Source: Pseudobutyrivibrio ruminis DSM 9787
GTDB taxonomy: Bacteria > Bacillota > Clostridia > Lachnospirales > Lachnospiraceae
Assembly (NCBI RefSeq): GCF_900218035.1
Contig: NZ_OBMR01000004.1
Span: forward strand, 248,001-312,000
Length of the DNA stretch: 64,000 bases
Direction of reading: 5' to 3'
In this document: piece after piece, positions 17,238 to 26,394 of the stretch
How positions within the stretch are numbered: position 1 is the first letter of the stretch
How the letters are laid out: every line of letters starts with the position of its first letter
Program-made: the position numbers and the translations under genes
The notes under the pieces: model-generated
Databases searched by the model: none
Told to the model about the DNA's origin: nothing
The model's input: only the letters and a program-made list of their open reading frames with translations

Positions 17238-20200
17238 CTACTCTCCGAAACACTTTTGAAATTTGTCAGTTATATATGTATCTGCATAATTCATTATAAT
17301 ATTTGTTCCTCCATTCAATCCAAAAGCTGCTCTTCCAAAATCATCAATAATATTTTTAACACTTCTAGTATCAAAATTTGAAATAAGTCCTAATGGATTT
17401 GTCAAAGATTCGACTTCTGCTTTTACAGCCCCTGGCTTAATCCCTTTCAGTGCCCATGAACCAAAATCAAATGCTCCACCTATTATTGCGCCCCTTAAAG
17501 TGTCACTTAGCATTTTACCATTTTCAACATGCTTATCTGTTACTGAATTGGTAAGCATATCATTCATAAACGCACTAGCAGCTCCTCCTTTTGCATTTGC
17601 TAATGATATGTTTTCAGTATTAGCAATTGCTCCTCCGAACGATGAAGCTGCATATGTCTCTGGAGAAGATAATTCACCATTTATAAGATCTGTCACTGCT
17701 TGCCCACCAAATCCTAATATTGTGCCTGCAGGATTTGCTGCAAATGATGCCACCATTACCGATGTATCAGCCATTCCTCTAGCAAAACCTTTTTCAAACC
17801 CATCTTTGCTAGTTGCGCCCATAACTATTCCACCGCCAACACTCATAGCTCCTACAGCAAGTGCTGTGCCAGCACCACAAGTAGCAACAGTTACAGTAAC
17901 CGCAGCAGCTGTGATTAGTGTTGCATTGATAATTTCCTTGTGATCATGATAAAACTCCCCAGCAGCATTTACTGCTTTTTTTGCTCCATCTGCTACAGCT
18001 GTAGTAGCCTTATTTACTGTGTCCCCCACTGCATCCGCAGCATTAGTAATCCACTTCGGCCAATTACCATTATTATCAGCTATTCCAATAGGATTACTAA
18101 AGCAGTATCCATAGTGATTCAAAGTGAATGGAGCATTAGTAAAGCCCTTTACATTATCTTCACTCTGGAATCTACCTGCGCTTGCATCATAAAATCTCGC
18201 CTGTGCAAACTTAAGGCCTGAAACCTCGTCTTCCTGGTAACCAGTAAAGGCAAATGGTTGGATGATATTGCCATTTGTTGTGTAATCATGCTTTCTTTGC
18301 TTGCCGGTTCTTGGGTCGATGTTTCTACCAAAGTCATCGAATGCATATGATGATACTGCTACTCCATCTGTGCCTGTCATGTACATAGGACTTCCCAGTT
18401 CATCCTGGAGATAATAGTAGTTGCTTCCTGCCTTCGACATGCTGATTACGTTGTTGTCATAGATGAAGCTTTCTTTTTCTCCATTTACTGTGCGCTCAAG
18501 AAGATTGTAGTAATCTCTTGACAGGTCACATAAGTATTCTATTTTTTCTTCCGGTCTTGTAGATGCCACCCTAAAGCCAAGGCCGTTGTACTGATTCTCT
18601 AACTCGCCCTTTGTAGCATCTGTTACTTTTGCAAGCATGTTTGTTGCATCAAAAGTAAAGGTCTTTTCTAAGAGACCATCTACAAACTCTTTTGTCTGGT
18701 TACCACGTTTATCGTAGTCATAGGTCTTTACGATAGCCTGACTATTATTAAACTCTTTTGCTTCTACTAGTCTATCAAGGACATCGTAGTTGTATGTTGT
18801 CTTTGTTTCATTTTCTACAAGACTTGTCCTATTACCAAAAGCATCATACTCATAAGCAGATTTAACTAAGCCATTTAAACTTGATTCTGTAAGTCGACCT
18901 ATTGCATCATACTTGTAATCATACTGACCTGATACTGCATCAAGGCCTCTTCTCTTTCTATTTATGCCACTGATAAGTCCTGTGTTGTCATAGGTATAGA
19001 AATACTTATCAAGAACACCTTCTTTATCATGGCTTTCCATACTTCTTAGGTTTCCACCTGGAAGGTATGAGTACTCCTGCATTACTCCATTAGCAAAGCT
19101 TTTATTTACAAGTCTTCCAAACTCATCATAGCTATAAGAAGTCTCTTCTTCGTTTCCTACAACAGCTGAAAGCTTACCTTCTTCATCGTAGTTGTATTCG
19201 GCTACTCTTCCATCTGGATATGTAAGCTTTGTCTTTTCTCCTATTGAGTTATACTCATAGCCTACTGTTCTATTTTGATAATCAGTTACCTTTGTAAGGC
19301 GGCCTAAGATATCATTCTCAAGTGTTGTCTTTCCAAGCCAGTCATTTATCTCATTAAGCTGGTTTAATTCGTTATAAGAAAAGGCTACACTTCTACCATC
19401 TGCATAACCTACCTCTGTCACTACACCAAGGTCATTGTACTTATAGTTTGTAGCGTAGTTATCTCTATCAGTCTTTGTCTTTAATCTTCCATACTGGTCG
19501 TACTCGTATGTTTCTTCCTGGCCAAGAGCATCTGTTACCTTTGTAAGCTGACCTGATAAGTTGTAAGAGTAGAGTGTGACATGACCATCTTTACCTACTA
19601 CAGGCATTCTCTCGTCTTTGCTTTCAATAGTGCCTTCTGCTCTATGAACTGACTGAAGGTTATCAAGGGTATCATAGGTGTAGGCGGTCTCGTTTCCAAG
19701 TGCATCTACTACACTCTTTAGTCTTCCCGTTTGTGTGTATGTGTAAAGTGTAGTGCTTCTTCCATCCACTACCTTTGTGGCTCTTCCCATTGCATCATAC
19801 TCGTATGATACTGTTCGTCCATCTGAGCCTTCTACTTTTGATACTCTGCTTAGTACGTCATAGCTATAGCTAATCTTATAGCCATCTGCAAATACTCTTG
19901 CTTCAACACGACCTACCTTGTCATACTTTAAAAGCTGCTCTATTTTTCCACAGAAATAGATTACATTTAGTTTTCCGGCATTGGTGTATTCAAATCTTCT
20001 TACTCTACCTGCAGCATCTGTGATTGTTTCTATTTCTCCAAGCCTGCTATAAGTATAGCTTGTTTCATTTCCAAGTGGATCTGTCTCTTTTGTTACTCGG
20101 CCAAGAAGGTCATACTCTCTTGTGTACTTATTTCCGAGAGTATCTGTCATTTCTATGAGGTTGCCAGACTCGTCATAGGCATAAGTTTTCTCATGCCCTA

Positions 20201-22748
20201 AAGCATCAACCTCTTTTATGATTCTATTTAAAGCATCATAATCAAGGCTACGTACCTTTACGTCGCCTAAATATTCTTCTATTACATTTCCATTTCTATC
20301 ATAAGCATAACCTGTTGTTCTTCCCTCTGGGTCTGTTACTTTCATAAGTCTCATTAGAGGGTCGTAGTCATACTTTATGACACCGCCATTTGGCAGAAGT
20401 ACTTTCTCCTGCTTTCCCATGGCATTATAAGTGATTTCTGTTACTCGTCCTGCTTCATCAACTACCTTTGATACTCTGCCCATGATGTTTATATCATAGT
20501 TTTTAATTGTTCCATCAGCCTCTTTTACTGATGTAACCTTTCCCATCTCATCATAGGTGTACTCTCTGGTGTTACCTAGGGCATCTATAGTTCTTGTGAT
20601 GCGGTCAGCATTATCGTATTCGTATTTAGTGATTGCCCCGTCTGCATTTTTTGTTGCTACTACACGGTTTAGATTGTCATAGCTATACTCTGTTACAACA
20701 CCATCCGGATCCTTTATCGTATTTACGTTACTTCTATCATCGTATGAAAACCACGTAAGAGCCCCAGCAGCATTTCTTGTTTTTTCTAGATTTCCATCTC
20801 TATAGTAGAATCTATTTGTCTCATTAAGTGGATTTCTTATTTCAAAAAGCTTTCCATCAAGGTCGTACTCATACTTATACTCTTCACCCTTAACTCCCTT
20901 TACAGCCATAGGCTTTCCATCTGCTCTATAGGTAATGCTTGTTTTATTACCAAGGGCATCTACTATCTTTGTAAGATGGCCCTTATTGTCATATGAAAAC
21001 CTGGTAGTATTTCCTCTTTTATCTGTAAAGCTTGTCTTTTGATTTCTCTTGTTATAGGTGTATCTTTCTTCACCATCATAGTATTTTGTCTTTGTATGAC
21101 GTCCCATGTCATCATGGGTATAAACTACCTGATTGCCGTTTTGTTCTGTGGCAACTGTAGTCATCTTTTCATCATCATACTCATAAGTCATAGTAGTCTC
21201 ATCAGGGAAACTTTGCTTTGTAGTTCTTCCCTTACTGTCGTACTCATTTGTGATTGCTACTATTCCCTTAGGATTTATTACTTCCTTAATCCTGTTTTTA
21301 CTATCGTATGTAAACTTTCTTATAGCACCATCTACTTCTGTGATGCTTACAAGTCTTTTATCTTCATAGGCATAAGAAACAGACCTACCTGTCTGGTCGG
21401 TCACTTTCTCTATAAGTCCTTTATTTTCATCTTTTAAATATGTGAATGTGAGGCTGTTTTTATTCTTTGCCTCTACTTTTGAAAGAAGCCATTTACCGCT
21501 ATCTGACTTCTCATAAGATAGAGATACGTTATCTCCATCATTATCTCCCATGGCTACCAGCTTGCCTAAAACATCAAATCTTTCATAGTCTCCATTATCC
21601 TGTGTGATTACATAGCCATCTGTCAGCTTTTCAAGTATTCCTGGTTCGCCATGCTCTTCCATGTATAAATGCTTCTTTTCATTTATACAAAAGAATGAAC
21701 CTTTACTTCCATCAGAATAATCTATTTTAATCTTCTTTGTTGTTTCATCTTCGTATATACGTTTTTCAAAGCTATGAGTCCAGCCTAATCCTAATGAGCC
21801 CTCTTTAGTGCTTTGTGCATTATAAAAGCGTTTGAAACTAAGTGTATATCTACCACCAAGACTTACATCTTCATGTTCATTGATGTAATTACCATTACAC
21901 ATGTTTACAGGGTCATATCTATACACTGCACATCTTGGTTTCTTTCCCTGCAAATAATCTTCCATGTCATCACAGTACTGGTTATACTCTTCTAGTGCTT
22001 CACCTGTAAGCACATCTCTTGGTGTTACCCATGGAAGCTTTCCACCTGTGGCATCATAAGTACTGATATCGTAATACTTTCCATTTCCAAACCCAGCCAT
22101 AAATGTATCCAGGTTTGTTTTGATGGTATCAAAAATAGTTTTATAATCACTGCCACTTATGTCATCCTTGTGGGCTTCATCAAAATCGTGAAGTGCTTGT
22201 TTTAGTTCAGGAACTATACCTGACAGACCATCATTACTTGTTATCTTTTCCAGTTCTTTATAGAAGTTTCTATAGTCTGGAACTGTATATGTTCCTACCT
22301 CCCAGCATGTCTGCTTTAACATCTCAGCCATAGCTTCTATGGTCTTACCATTTGATTCCAGGCAGTCTTCGTAGGAGATAAAATCTAGCATTATCTGACG
22401 CAGTTGGGCTGTGCTTATTTTTGCAGTGGAAGATGAATCTACAGTCTCACTAAAATCATCCATAAGGTTGTTCTGCAAATCCATAAGCTTTTGGATATCA
22501 TTTGTTATATCCATTAGAAGTGGTTTCTGTCTTTCTTCTATGAAATGTTTTGCACTATCAGCCTCTGGCCCTTTATGCGTTTCATCATTTGCAAATGCTT
22601 CAAATGCGGTAATTAACGCATCTGACATCAATAAAAAGTCATTATATATCTTCTGACAGTCATCAAAATAACTTCTTAGTGCTGCAACATCCCACTCTAT
22701 ATCTACTTCGCCTACTTCTATTTTCCCCTGTGCGTCTGCGTATGACAT
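17238..22748 (-). CDS. LXG-Rhs polymorphic toxin with hydrophobic glycine-rich tip
   Basis: An 1,836-residue toxin. The first ~1,520 residues (LXG-like domain, DUF6531 entry, YD-repeat shell, Rhs core) are almost the same as in the amidase Rhs protein. After FQSEDNVKG it diverges into about 300 residues: an amphipathic alanine/lysine helix (NAADAVGDTVNKATTAV), a hydrophobic stretch rich in small residues (LITAAAVTVTVATCGAG, then AVGAMSVGGGIVMGAT), a second glycine-rich region, and a C-terminal domain of unknown family ending FQKCFGE. Glycine-zipper segments of this kind occur in pore-forming LXG toxins, and the coupled immunity gene encodes a membrane protein; a membrane-damaging role is a reasonable inference. 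The hydrophobic part may instead be a translocation segment. The start at 22748 has GGGAGA. Confidence 0.82.
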   Translation of the reverse strand: MSYADAQGKIEVGEVDIEWDVAALRSYFDDCQKIYNDFLLMSDALITAFEAFANDETHKGPEADSAKHFIEERQKPLLMDITNDIQKLMDLQNNLMDDFSETVDSSSTAKISTAQLRQIMLDFISYEDCLESNGKTIEAMAEMLKQTCWEVGTYTVPDYRNFYKELEKITSNDGLSGIVPELKQALHDFDEAHKDDISGSDYKTIFDTIKTNLDTFMAGFGNGKYYDISTYDATGGKLPWVTPRDVLTGEALEEYNQYCDDMEDYLQGKKPRCAVYRYDPVNMCNGNYINEHEDVSLGGRYTLSFKRFYNAQSTKEGSLGLGWTHSFEKRIYEDETTKKIKIDYSDGSKGSFFCINEKKHLYMEEHGEPGILEKLTDGYVITQDNGDYERFDVLGKLVAMGDNDGDNVSLSYEKSDSGKWLLSKVEAKNKNSLTFTYLKDENKGLIEKVTDQTGRSVSYAYEDKRLVSITEVDGAIRKFTYDSKNRIKEVINPKGIVAITNEYDSKGRTTKQSFPDETTMTYEYDDEKMTTVATEQNGNQVVYTHDDMGRHTKTKYYDGEERYTYNKRNQKTSFTDKRGNTTRFSYDNKGHLTKIVDALGNKTSITYRADGKPMAVKGVKGEEYKYEYDLDGKLFEIRNPLNETNRFYYRDGNLEKTRNAAGALTWFSYDDRSNVNTIKDPDGVVTEYSYDNLNRVVATKNADGAITKYEYDNADRITRTIDALGNTREYTYDEMGKVTSVKEADGTIKNYDINIMGRVSKVVDEAGRVTEITYNAMGKQEKVLLPNGGVIKYDYDPLMRLMKVTDPEGRTTGYAYDRNGNVIEEYLGDVKVRSLDYDALNRIIKEVDALGHEKTYAYDESGNLIEMTDTLGNKYTREYDLLGRVTKETDPLGNETSYTYSRLGEIETITDAAGRVRRFEYTNAGKLNVIYFCGKIEQLLKYDKVGRVEARVFADGYKISYSYDVLSRVSKVEGSDGRTVSYEYDAMGRATKVVDGRSTTLYTYTQTGRLKSVVDALGNETAYTYDTLDNLQSVHRAEGTIESKDERMPVVGKDGHVTLYSYNLSGQLTKVTDALGQEETYEYDQYGRLKTKTDRDNYATNYKYNDLGVVTEVGYADGRSVAFSYNELNQLNEINDWLGKTTLENDILGRLTKVTDYQNRTVGYEYNSIGEKTKLTYPDGRVAEYNYDEEGKLSAVVGNEEETSYSYDEFGRLVNKSFANGVMQEYSYLPGGNLRSMESHDKEGVLDKYFYTYDNTGLISGINRKRRGLDAVSGQYDYKYDAIGRLTESSLNGLVKSAYEYDAFGNRTSLVENETKTTYNYDVLDRLVEAKEFNNSQAIVKTYDYDKRGNQTKEFVDGLLEKTFTFDATNMLAKVTDATKGELENQYNGLGFRVASTRPEEKIEYLCDLSRDYYNLLERTVNGEKESFIYDNNVISMSKAGSNYYYLQDELGSPMYMTGTDGVAVSSYAFDDFGRNIDPRTGKQRKHDYTTNGNIIQPFAFTGYQEDEVSGLKFAQARFYDASAGRFQSEDNVKGFTNAPFTLNHYGYCFSNPIGIADNNGNWPKWITNAADAVGDTVNKATTAVADGAKKAVNAAGEFYHDHKEIINATLITAAAVTVTVATCGAGTALAVGAMSVGGGIVMGATSKDGFEKGFARGMADTSVMVASFAANPAGTILGFGGQAVTDLINGELSSPETYAASSFGGAIANTENISLANAKGGAASAFMNDMLTNSVTDKHVENGKMLSDTLRGAIIGGAFDFGSWALKGIKPGAVKAEVESLTNPLGLISNFDTRSVKNIIDDFGRAAFGLNGGTNIIMNYADTYITDKFQKCFGE
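18145..22748 (-). repeat. 4.6-kb direct repeat, copy B (Rhs body)
   Basis: Partner of 6544-11150. Synonymous changes are scattered, but some blocks are mosaic, such as the codons for the NTDSEYFPT versus SKDERMPV segment, which suggests past gene conversion with other Rhs copies. Confidence 0.9.
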
Positions 22749-22772
22749 AATAAATCTCCCTTTTATCAAATC

Positions 22773-23138
22773 TTAGGCAATAGTTTGCCCTGTCATTCTT
22801 ACACTTTCTGTTTGAGCTGTTCTTTTACTTTCTTCATCAACATTAAGATAGTTCTCTTTAATGTTGTTCATAGTTTCTGTAATCATAAAAACCTGTTCTC
22901 TTAACTGCTTTAATAAGTCAACCATATTGTGGTCTTCTTCCTCAAATTTAGGAACAGTAACATTGTTGCTTGTAAAAGCATCTACTTCTGAATATGCTTG
23001 ATCTGTACTTATTATTAATTCAGCCTGATCTTCTATTCCTTTGACCAGCTCTTCATATACTTCCTGGTCAATTTGGATTTCTCCTGAACTAGGACCAGAT
23101 CCGCACTCACGCCTTTCCTGTGCATCTGCAAATGCCAT
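22773..23138 (-). CDS. Small helical LXG-partner-like protein (Lap1-like)
   Basis: A 121-residue acidic, mostly helical protein. It begins with MAFADAQERRECGSG, which echoes the MSYADAQG start of the Rhs toxins, followed by IQIDQEVYEELVKGIEDQAE and a second long helix (about 70-105). Its layout resembles the DUF3130/TIGR04197-type WXG-like proteins encoded just before LXG toxins, which bind the LXG domain and help deliver it. It lies 24 bases upstream of the Rhs gene. Assignment rests on size, helices and position. Confidence 0.6.
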   Translation of the reverse strand: MAFADAQERRECGSGPSSGEIQIDQEVYEELVKGIEDQAELIISTDQAYSEVDAFTSNNVTVPKFEEEDHNMVDLLKQLREQVFMITETMNNIKENYLNVDEESKRTAQTESVRMTGQTIA

Positions 23139-23154
23139 AGGTCTACCTCCCTTA

Positions 23155-23583
23155 CTATAATTGTGATTCTAATTCAGCTATTCTATCTTCTAAATCATCC
23201 CTCTTACTATACAGTTTTGCTAATATTTCATTAGTTGTGTCTACCGCCGAATCAATATCACTGCTCAAACTATCAGTATCCGAAATGTATAGTGTCTTTT
23301 CTGCTTTAGCTGTCATCAAATCTGTAACCGCTAAATTCTCTTTATTACCTCCCCAAGGAGTATCAGCTTTTAAATCGTAGCTTCCTACATAATCATATAC
23401 AAAAGTTGTTAAATCATTTTTTATAAGCACTAAAGAATTTCCCGACTCTTGTAATATGCTAAGGATTCCCTCGTAGTGCTTAATTAAACCATTGACTACG
23501 GCAAGCTCGGCTTTTAGTGCCGCTATTAAAGCCAATATGGCTGCTCTTCTAGCCGCATCGTCAATTTCTGCTGTCGATCCCAT
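23155..23583 (-). CDS. DUF5082/YwqH-like helical protein
   Basis: A 142-residue protein with a long N-terminal helix (about residues 8-55), a central WGG-containing turn (DTPWGGNKENL, about 96) and a C-terminal coiled coil (about 110-142). This pattern fits the DUF5082/YwqH-type proteins that precede LXG toxins in Firmicutes and form heteromers with WXG-like partners. It is 16 bases upstream of the Lap1-like gene. Likely a targeting partner or chaperone of the LXG-Rhs toxins. Confidence 0.6.
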   Translation of the reverse strand: MGSTAEIDDAARRAAILALIAALKAELAVVNGLIKHYEGILSILQESGNSLVLIKNDLTTFVYDYVGSYDLKADTPWGGNKENLAVTDLMTAKAEKTLYISDTDSLSSDIDSAVDTTNEILAKLYSKRDDLEDRIAELESQL

Positions 23584-23608
23584 TTTTTACCTCCCTCTAT
23601 ACAATATT

Positions 23609-23634
23609 CATATGGCGGACAACGCCGCCATATG
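23609..23634 (-). promoter_or_regulatory. Intercistronic hairpin without U tract
   Basis: A perfect 10-bp stem (CATATGGCGG with CCGCCATATG) with a 6-base loop, between the WXG-like gene and the DUF5082-like gene. It lacks a run of T on the minus strand, so it is more likely an RNA-stabilising or processing element that raises the level of upstream WXG transcripts than a full terminator. Confidence 0.6.
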
Positions 23635-23642
23635 ACATAATT

Positions 23643-23948
23643 TTAACCTACTGTATATGTAGGAACTGAAGCTAATGCAACAGCATCAACTTCTTCAAAA
23701 TCATTAGCCTTTTGCTGAAGCCCGCTACCATATGTTTCTAATTCCTCAACATATTGCTTTAGCTTTAAATCTAAATCCTCATAATTATCTAATAATGCTG
23801 GAGATGATTTTCCTTTTGTTGCTTCTGCTATTGTTGTAATATTATTTCTTATTTGATTAAGTCTAGCCTCTAAGTCTGAACTAAAGGTAGTCAGCTTATT
23901 ACTAGTATCAGCCATATCATCGGTCTGTCCGTAAATAATGTCTGCCAT
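23643..23948 (-). CDS. WXG100-like secreted protein without WxG
   Basis: A 101-residue helical-hairpin protein. Two long helices (about residues 8-42 and 52-88) flank a turn (TKGKSSPAL) where a WXG100 protein would have W-x-G; the tryptophan is absent, as in several EsxB-type partners. It follows a canonical WXG protein by 17 bases, so the two may form a heterodimer that is the core substrate of the secretion system. Confidence 0.7.
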   Translation of the reverse strand: MADIIYGQTDDMADTSNKLTTFSSDLEARLNQIRNNITTIAEATKGKSSPALLDNYEDLDLKLKQYVEELETYGSGLQQKANDFEEVDAVALASVPTYTVG

Positions 23949-23965
23949 TGTTTATCCCTCCCTTT

Positions 23966-24250
23966 CTAATATGTATTACTTCCGTCAGTGGCAACTTCTT
24001 CATAATTGTTTCTTAATACAACTGTCCAATCATGAATAGCCATAATAGCATCTGACATCGATTTCATATTCTGTCCAAGTTCTGCTAGGTATGCTATATT
24101 ATCCTCAGCATTACCGCCTTTCCAAGCCTCACTTAAAGGCTCAGCCAACCCAAAAACAGAATCTGCTATAATGTCCAACTCTGCTGCCTCTGTCACTATC
24201 GTGTTTAATGCAGTAGTGACTTCTTCCGTATTCATACCTGTTTCTGCCAT
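23966..24250 (-). CDS. WXG100 family protein (EsxA-like)
   Basis: A 94-residue WXG100 protein: helix 1 (about 8-38), the W-x-G turn (SEAWKGGNAEDN, about 40-51) and helix 2 (about 55-86). Length and motif position match the family. It would be exported through EssC, probably as a dimer with the next gene's product. A good AGGAGGAAAG-type ribosome binding site precedes the ATG. Confidence 0.88.
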   Translation of the reverse strand: MAETGMNTEEVTTALNTIVTEAAELDIIADSVFGLAEPLSEAWKGGNAEDNIAYLAELGQNMKSMSDAIMAIHDWTVVLRNNYEEVATDGSNTY

Positions 24251-24315
24251 TATTCTTTCCTCCTATTATAAAATTTTTATTTAAACCCATTTTTTATGGT
24301 GTTTAATACAACTTG

Positions 24316-24696
24316 CTATATAGTTCTATCAGTTCCAGTTATCACTATGTCTTCTTCTATCTCAAATCCACTTGGTACCTCTGTCAATAACTGTGTTTCA
24401 TCATTTAACAATTCTGTTGAACTATCTAAGATTTCCGTTTCTGGACATTCATACACCTTTTTTGTTTTTAACATCTCAGATGTATTCCAGTTAAGAACAG
24501 CGTTTGACTTTTGTACCCCTGGAGTCTTTGTAATCGCTACATCCTTGTTTGTGCCTATTCTTGTTAATACTCTAATCGAATGAGCTATATCAAATACAAA
24601 CCACAAAACAACGGCCACTATGAGAAATGTAATCGCTGTAACAGCTAAAACTATGGCTATATTATTGAGTAATTGTGTTTGTTGAACTGTATCCAC
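24316..24696 (-). CDS. Single-TM protein with repeated T-x-[IL]-L motifs
   Basis: A 126-residue protein with one N-terminal membrane helix (about 12-36) and a cytoplasmic tail. The tail holds three closely spaced copies of an acidic T-x-[IL]-L motif (PETEIL at Thr87, SSTELL at Thr94, DETQLL at Thr101). The same pattern occurs twice in the FHA-protease of this locus. FHA domains read phosphothreonine with a preferred residue at +3, and a kinase gene ends 5 bases upstream, so these are plausible phosphorylation and docking sites (inference). It could be the counterpart of a small T7SS membrane subunit such as EssA; no homology is recognised. Confidence 0.6.
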   Translation of the reverse strand: MDTVQQTQLLNNIAIVLAVTAITFLIVAVVLWFVFDIAHSIRVLTRIGTNKDVAITKTPGVQKSNAVLNWNTSEMLKTKKVYECPETEILDSSTELLNDETQLLTEVPSGFEIEEDIVITGTDRTI

Positions 24697-24701
24697 TTTT
24701 A

Positions 24702-26393
24702 TTAATTCTCCTGTTCCGCCAATGAAATAGTCTGTCTTGCTTTTTCTATATTGGTTCGCAATTCTTCTTCCATCGTCGTTACTCTTTCGATATTTACAGC
24801 GTCTGTGCTATCAATATCATTCTTTACATGTTCCTCAATGTTTTGTAATGCCAGTTCCATATCGTCATACGCGACACCATCTCTATGAAACTTTTCGGCA
24901 TTGCTTGAAATCTGACTTGCAAGTTCCTTATATATAACCAAGGCTGTGGTTGCATTATCCAATTCAGCAATATTGCCATCTGACAATGCCATTAGATCGT
25001 CCCAGTAGTCACTATATGAGACACCACCATCCCCTGATTTATCTATTGTTCCTAGGGAAATATAATAATCTGCTATACTTCCCAATCGCACAGCTCTCTC
25101 CTTTTGACTCTGTTCCAAGTCTCCCTCAGCCGCTTTTTTGAACCAATAAGCTGACTGCTGTTTATTTCCCGTGCCTTCATAGCTATAGAAATAAGCCAAG
25201 CCTAATCGATATGCAAACAGTGCATACTCAGATCCATTTTGACTAAGGATATCCTCATATGTGCGATTTCCACTGGTAGTTATCAACAATTGCCTGAGCT
25301 CTGTCGCCTCTTCTTCTGAAAAGTTTTCATCTGCCAAATAAACTTTATCTACCAGATTTATATATGCATCTGCCTTAGATGGATCAATATTTATTGCCTC
25401 TATATAATTTGTTTCCATATCAGCAGAATTCTGATTTTTATCAGCATTGTCTATATGTGTTTCATAGCCTGATTGTTGCAGATTGCTAGCATATACATGA
25501 CATGTTATTGCAGCTACACCTGTAATCAGAGCCATGCTCATTGCTGCAACAAAAGTTCCTAGCTTTACTTTTTCTTTTTTACGATAGTTTTGATCCAACT
25601 CATAATAGTGCTCTAAATCGTAAATTATAGATGAACATTTTTGATAGCGTTTTTCAGGATCAAGCTGTGTACACTTAAGTATTATTTGCTCCAATCCCTG
25701 TGAAAACTCCTGATTCCAATACCGTATTGGATATATTTCATAAGGTGGTTCACTAGGATTTTTCCCAGTCAAAAGATGATACATAGTTGTTCCAAGGCAA
25801 TATATATCTGTTCTTGCATCTGTTTGGCCATGACCACCAAACTGTTCAGGTGCAGCATATCCTCTTGTACCAAGACAGGTAGTATCTTCTATGTTGTCTA
25901 CTTTGTACTGTCTTGCTGTTCCAAAATCTATGAGCACAATAGTGCCATCCGGCTTTAGCATTATATTTGATGGTTTCAAATCCCTGTAAATAATCGGCGG
26001 ATTCTGAGAATGTAAATATCCCAATACATCACACAACTGCTTTGCCCATTCAATAACAAATTCTTGTGGTTGTGGGCCATATTCCTCTAGCGCTTTTCCT
26101 AATGTATTACCTTCTATATAGTCCATTACGATTAGAATGCTATCTTCGTAATCTATTATGTCTATAATGCTTGGCAAATTAGGATGTGATAAGTTTTTTA
26201 GCAACTCTGTTTCGGTCTTGATGCTTTGCAGATTTACATCAGAATCTATCATTGCATCTTTACGTATCTCTTTTATTGCCCATTGCTTATTTGCACGCTC
26301 ATTCATTGCAAGATAGACAATGCTCATTCCACCTTTGCCAATTCTATTTAGTATTTTGTATTTGTTGTCAATTACGCTTCCTATTTCCAGCAT
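24702..26393 (-). CDS. Ser/Thr kinase with TM helix and outer TPR-like domain (EssB-like layout)
   Basis: A 563-residue protein kinase. Residues about 10-265 form the catalytic domain with all key residues: GKGGMSIVYLA loop, AIKEIRK lysine, TETELL glutamate, YRDLKPSN catalytic loop, IDFGTAR metal motif and AAPEQF. A membrane helix follows (about 277-298), then an outer helical region with TPR character (YINLVDKVYLADENF; LGLAYFYSYEG). The layout of kinase fold, one TM and outer domain is that of EssB/YukC, the pseudokinase core subunit of T7SSb, but here the kinase looks active. No separate essB is seen. It is part of a tight cluster with a PP2C phosphatase (1-base gap) and FHA proteins. Confidence 0.85.
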   Translation of the reverse strand: MLEIGSVIDNKYKILNRIGKGGMSIVYLAMNERANKQWAIKEIRKDAMIDSDVNLQSIKTETELLKNLSHPNLPSIIDIIDYEDSILIVMDYIEGNTLGKALEEYGPQPQEFVIEWAKQLCDVLGYLHSQNPPIIYRDLKPSNIMLKPDGTIVLIDFGTARQYKVDNIEDTTCLGTRGYAAPEQFGGHGQTDARTDIYCLGTTMYHLLTGKNPSEPPYEIYPIRYWNQEFSQGLEQIILKCTQLDPEKRYQKCSSIIYDLEHYYELDQNYRKKEKVKLGTFVAAMSMALITGVAAITCHVYASNLQQSGYETHIDNADKNQNSADMETNYIEAINIDPSKADAYINLVDKVYLADENFSEEEATELRQLLITTSGNRTYEDILSQNGSEYALFAYRLGLAYFYSYEGTGNKQQSAYWFKKAAEGDLEQSQKERAVRLGSIADYYISLGTIDKSGDGGVSYSDYWDDLMALSDGNIAELDNATTALVIYKELASQISSNAEKFHRDGVAYDDMELALQNIEEHVKNDIDSTDAVNIERVTTMEEELRTNIEKARQTISLAEQEN

Positions 26394-26394
26394 T

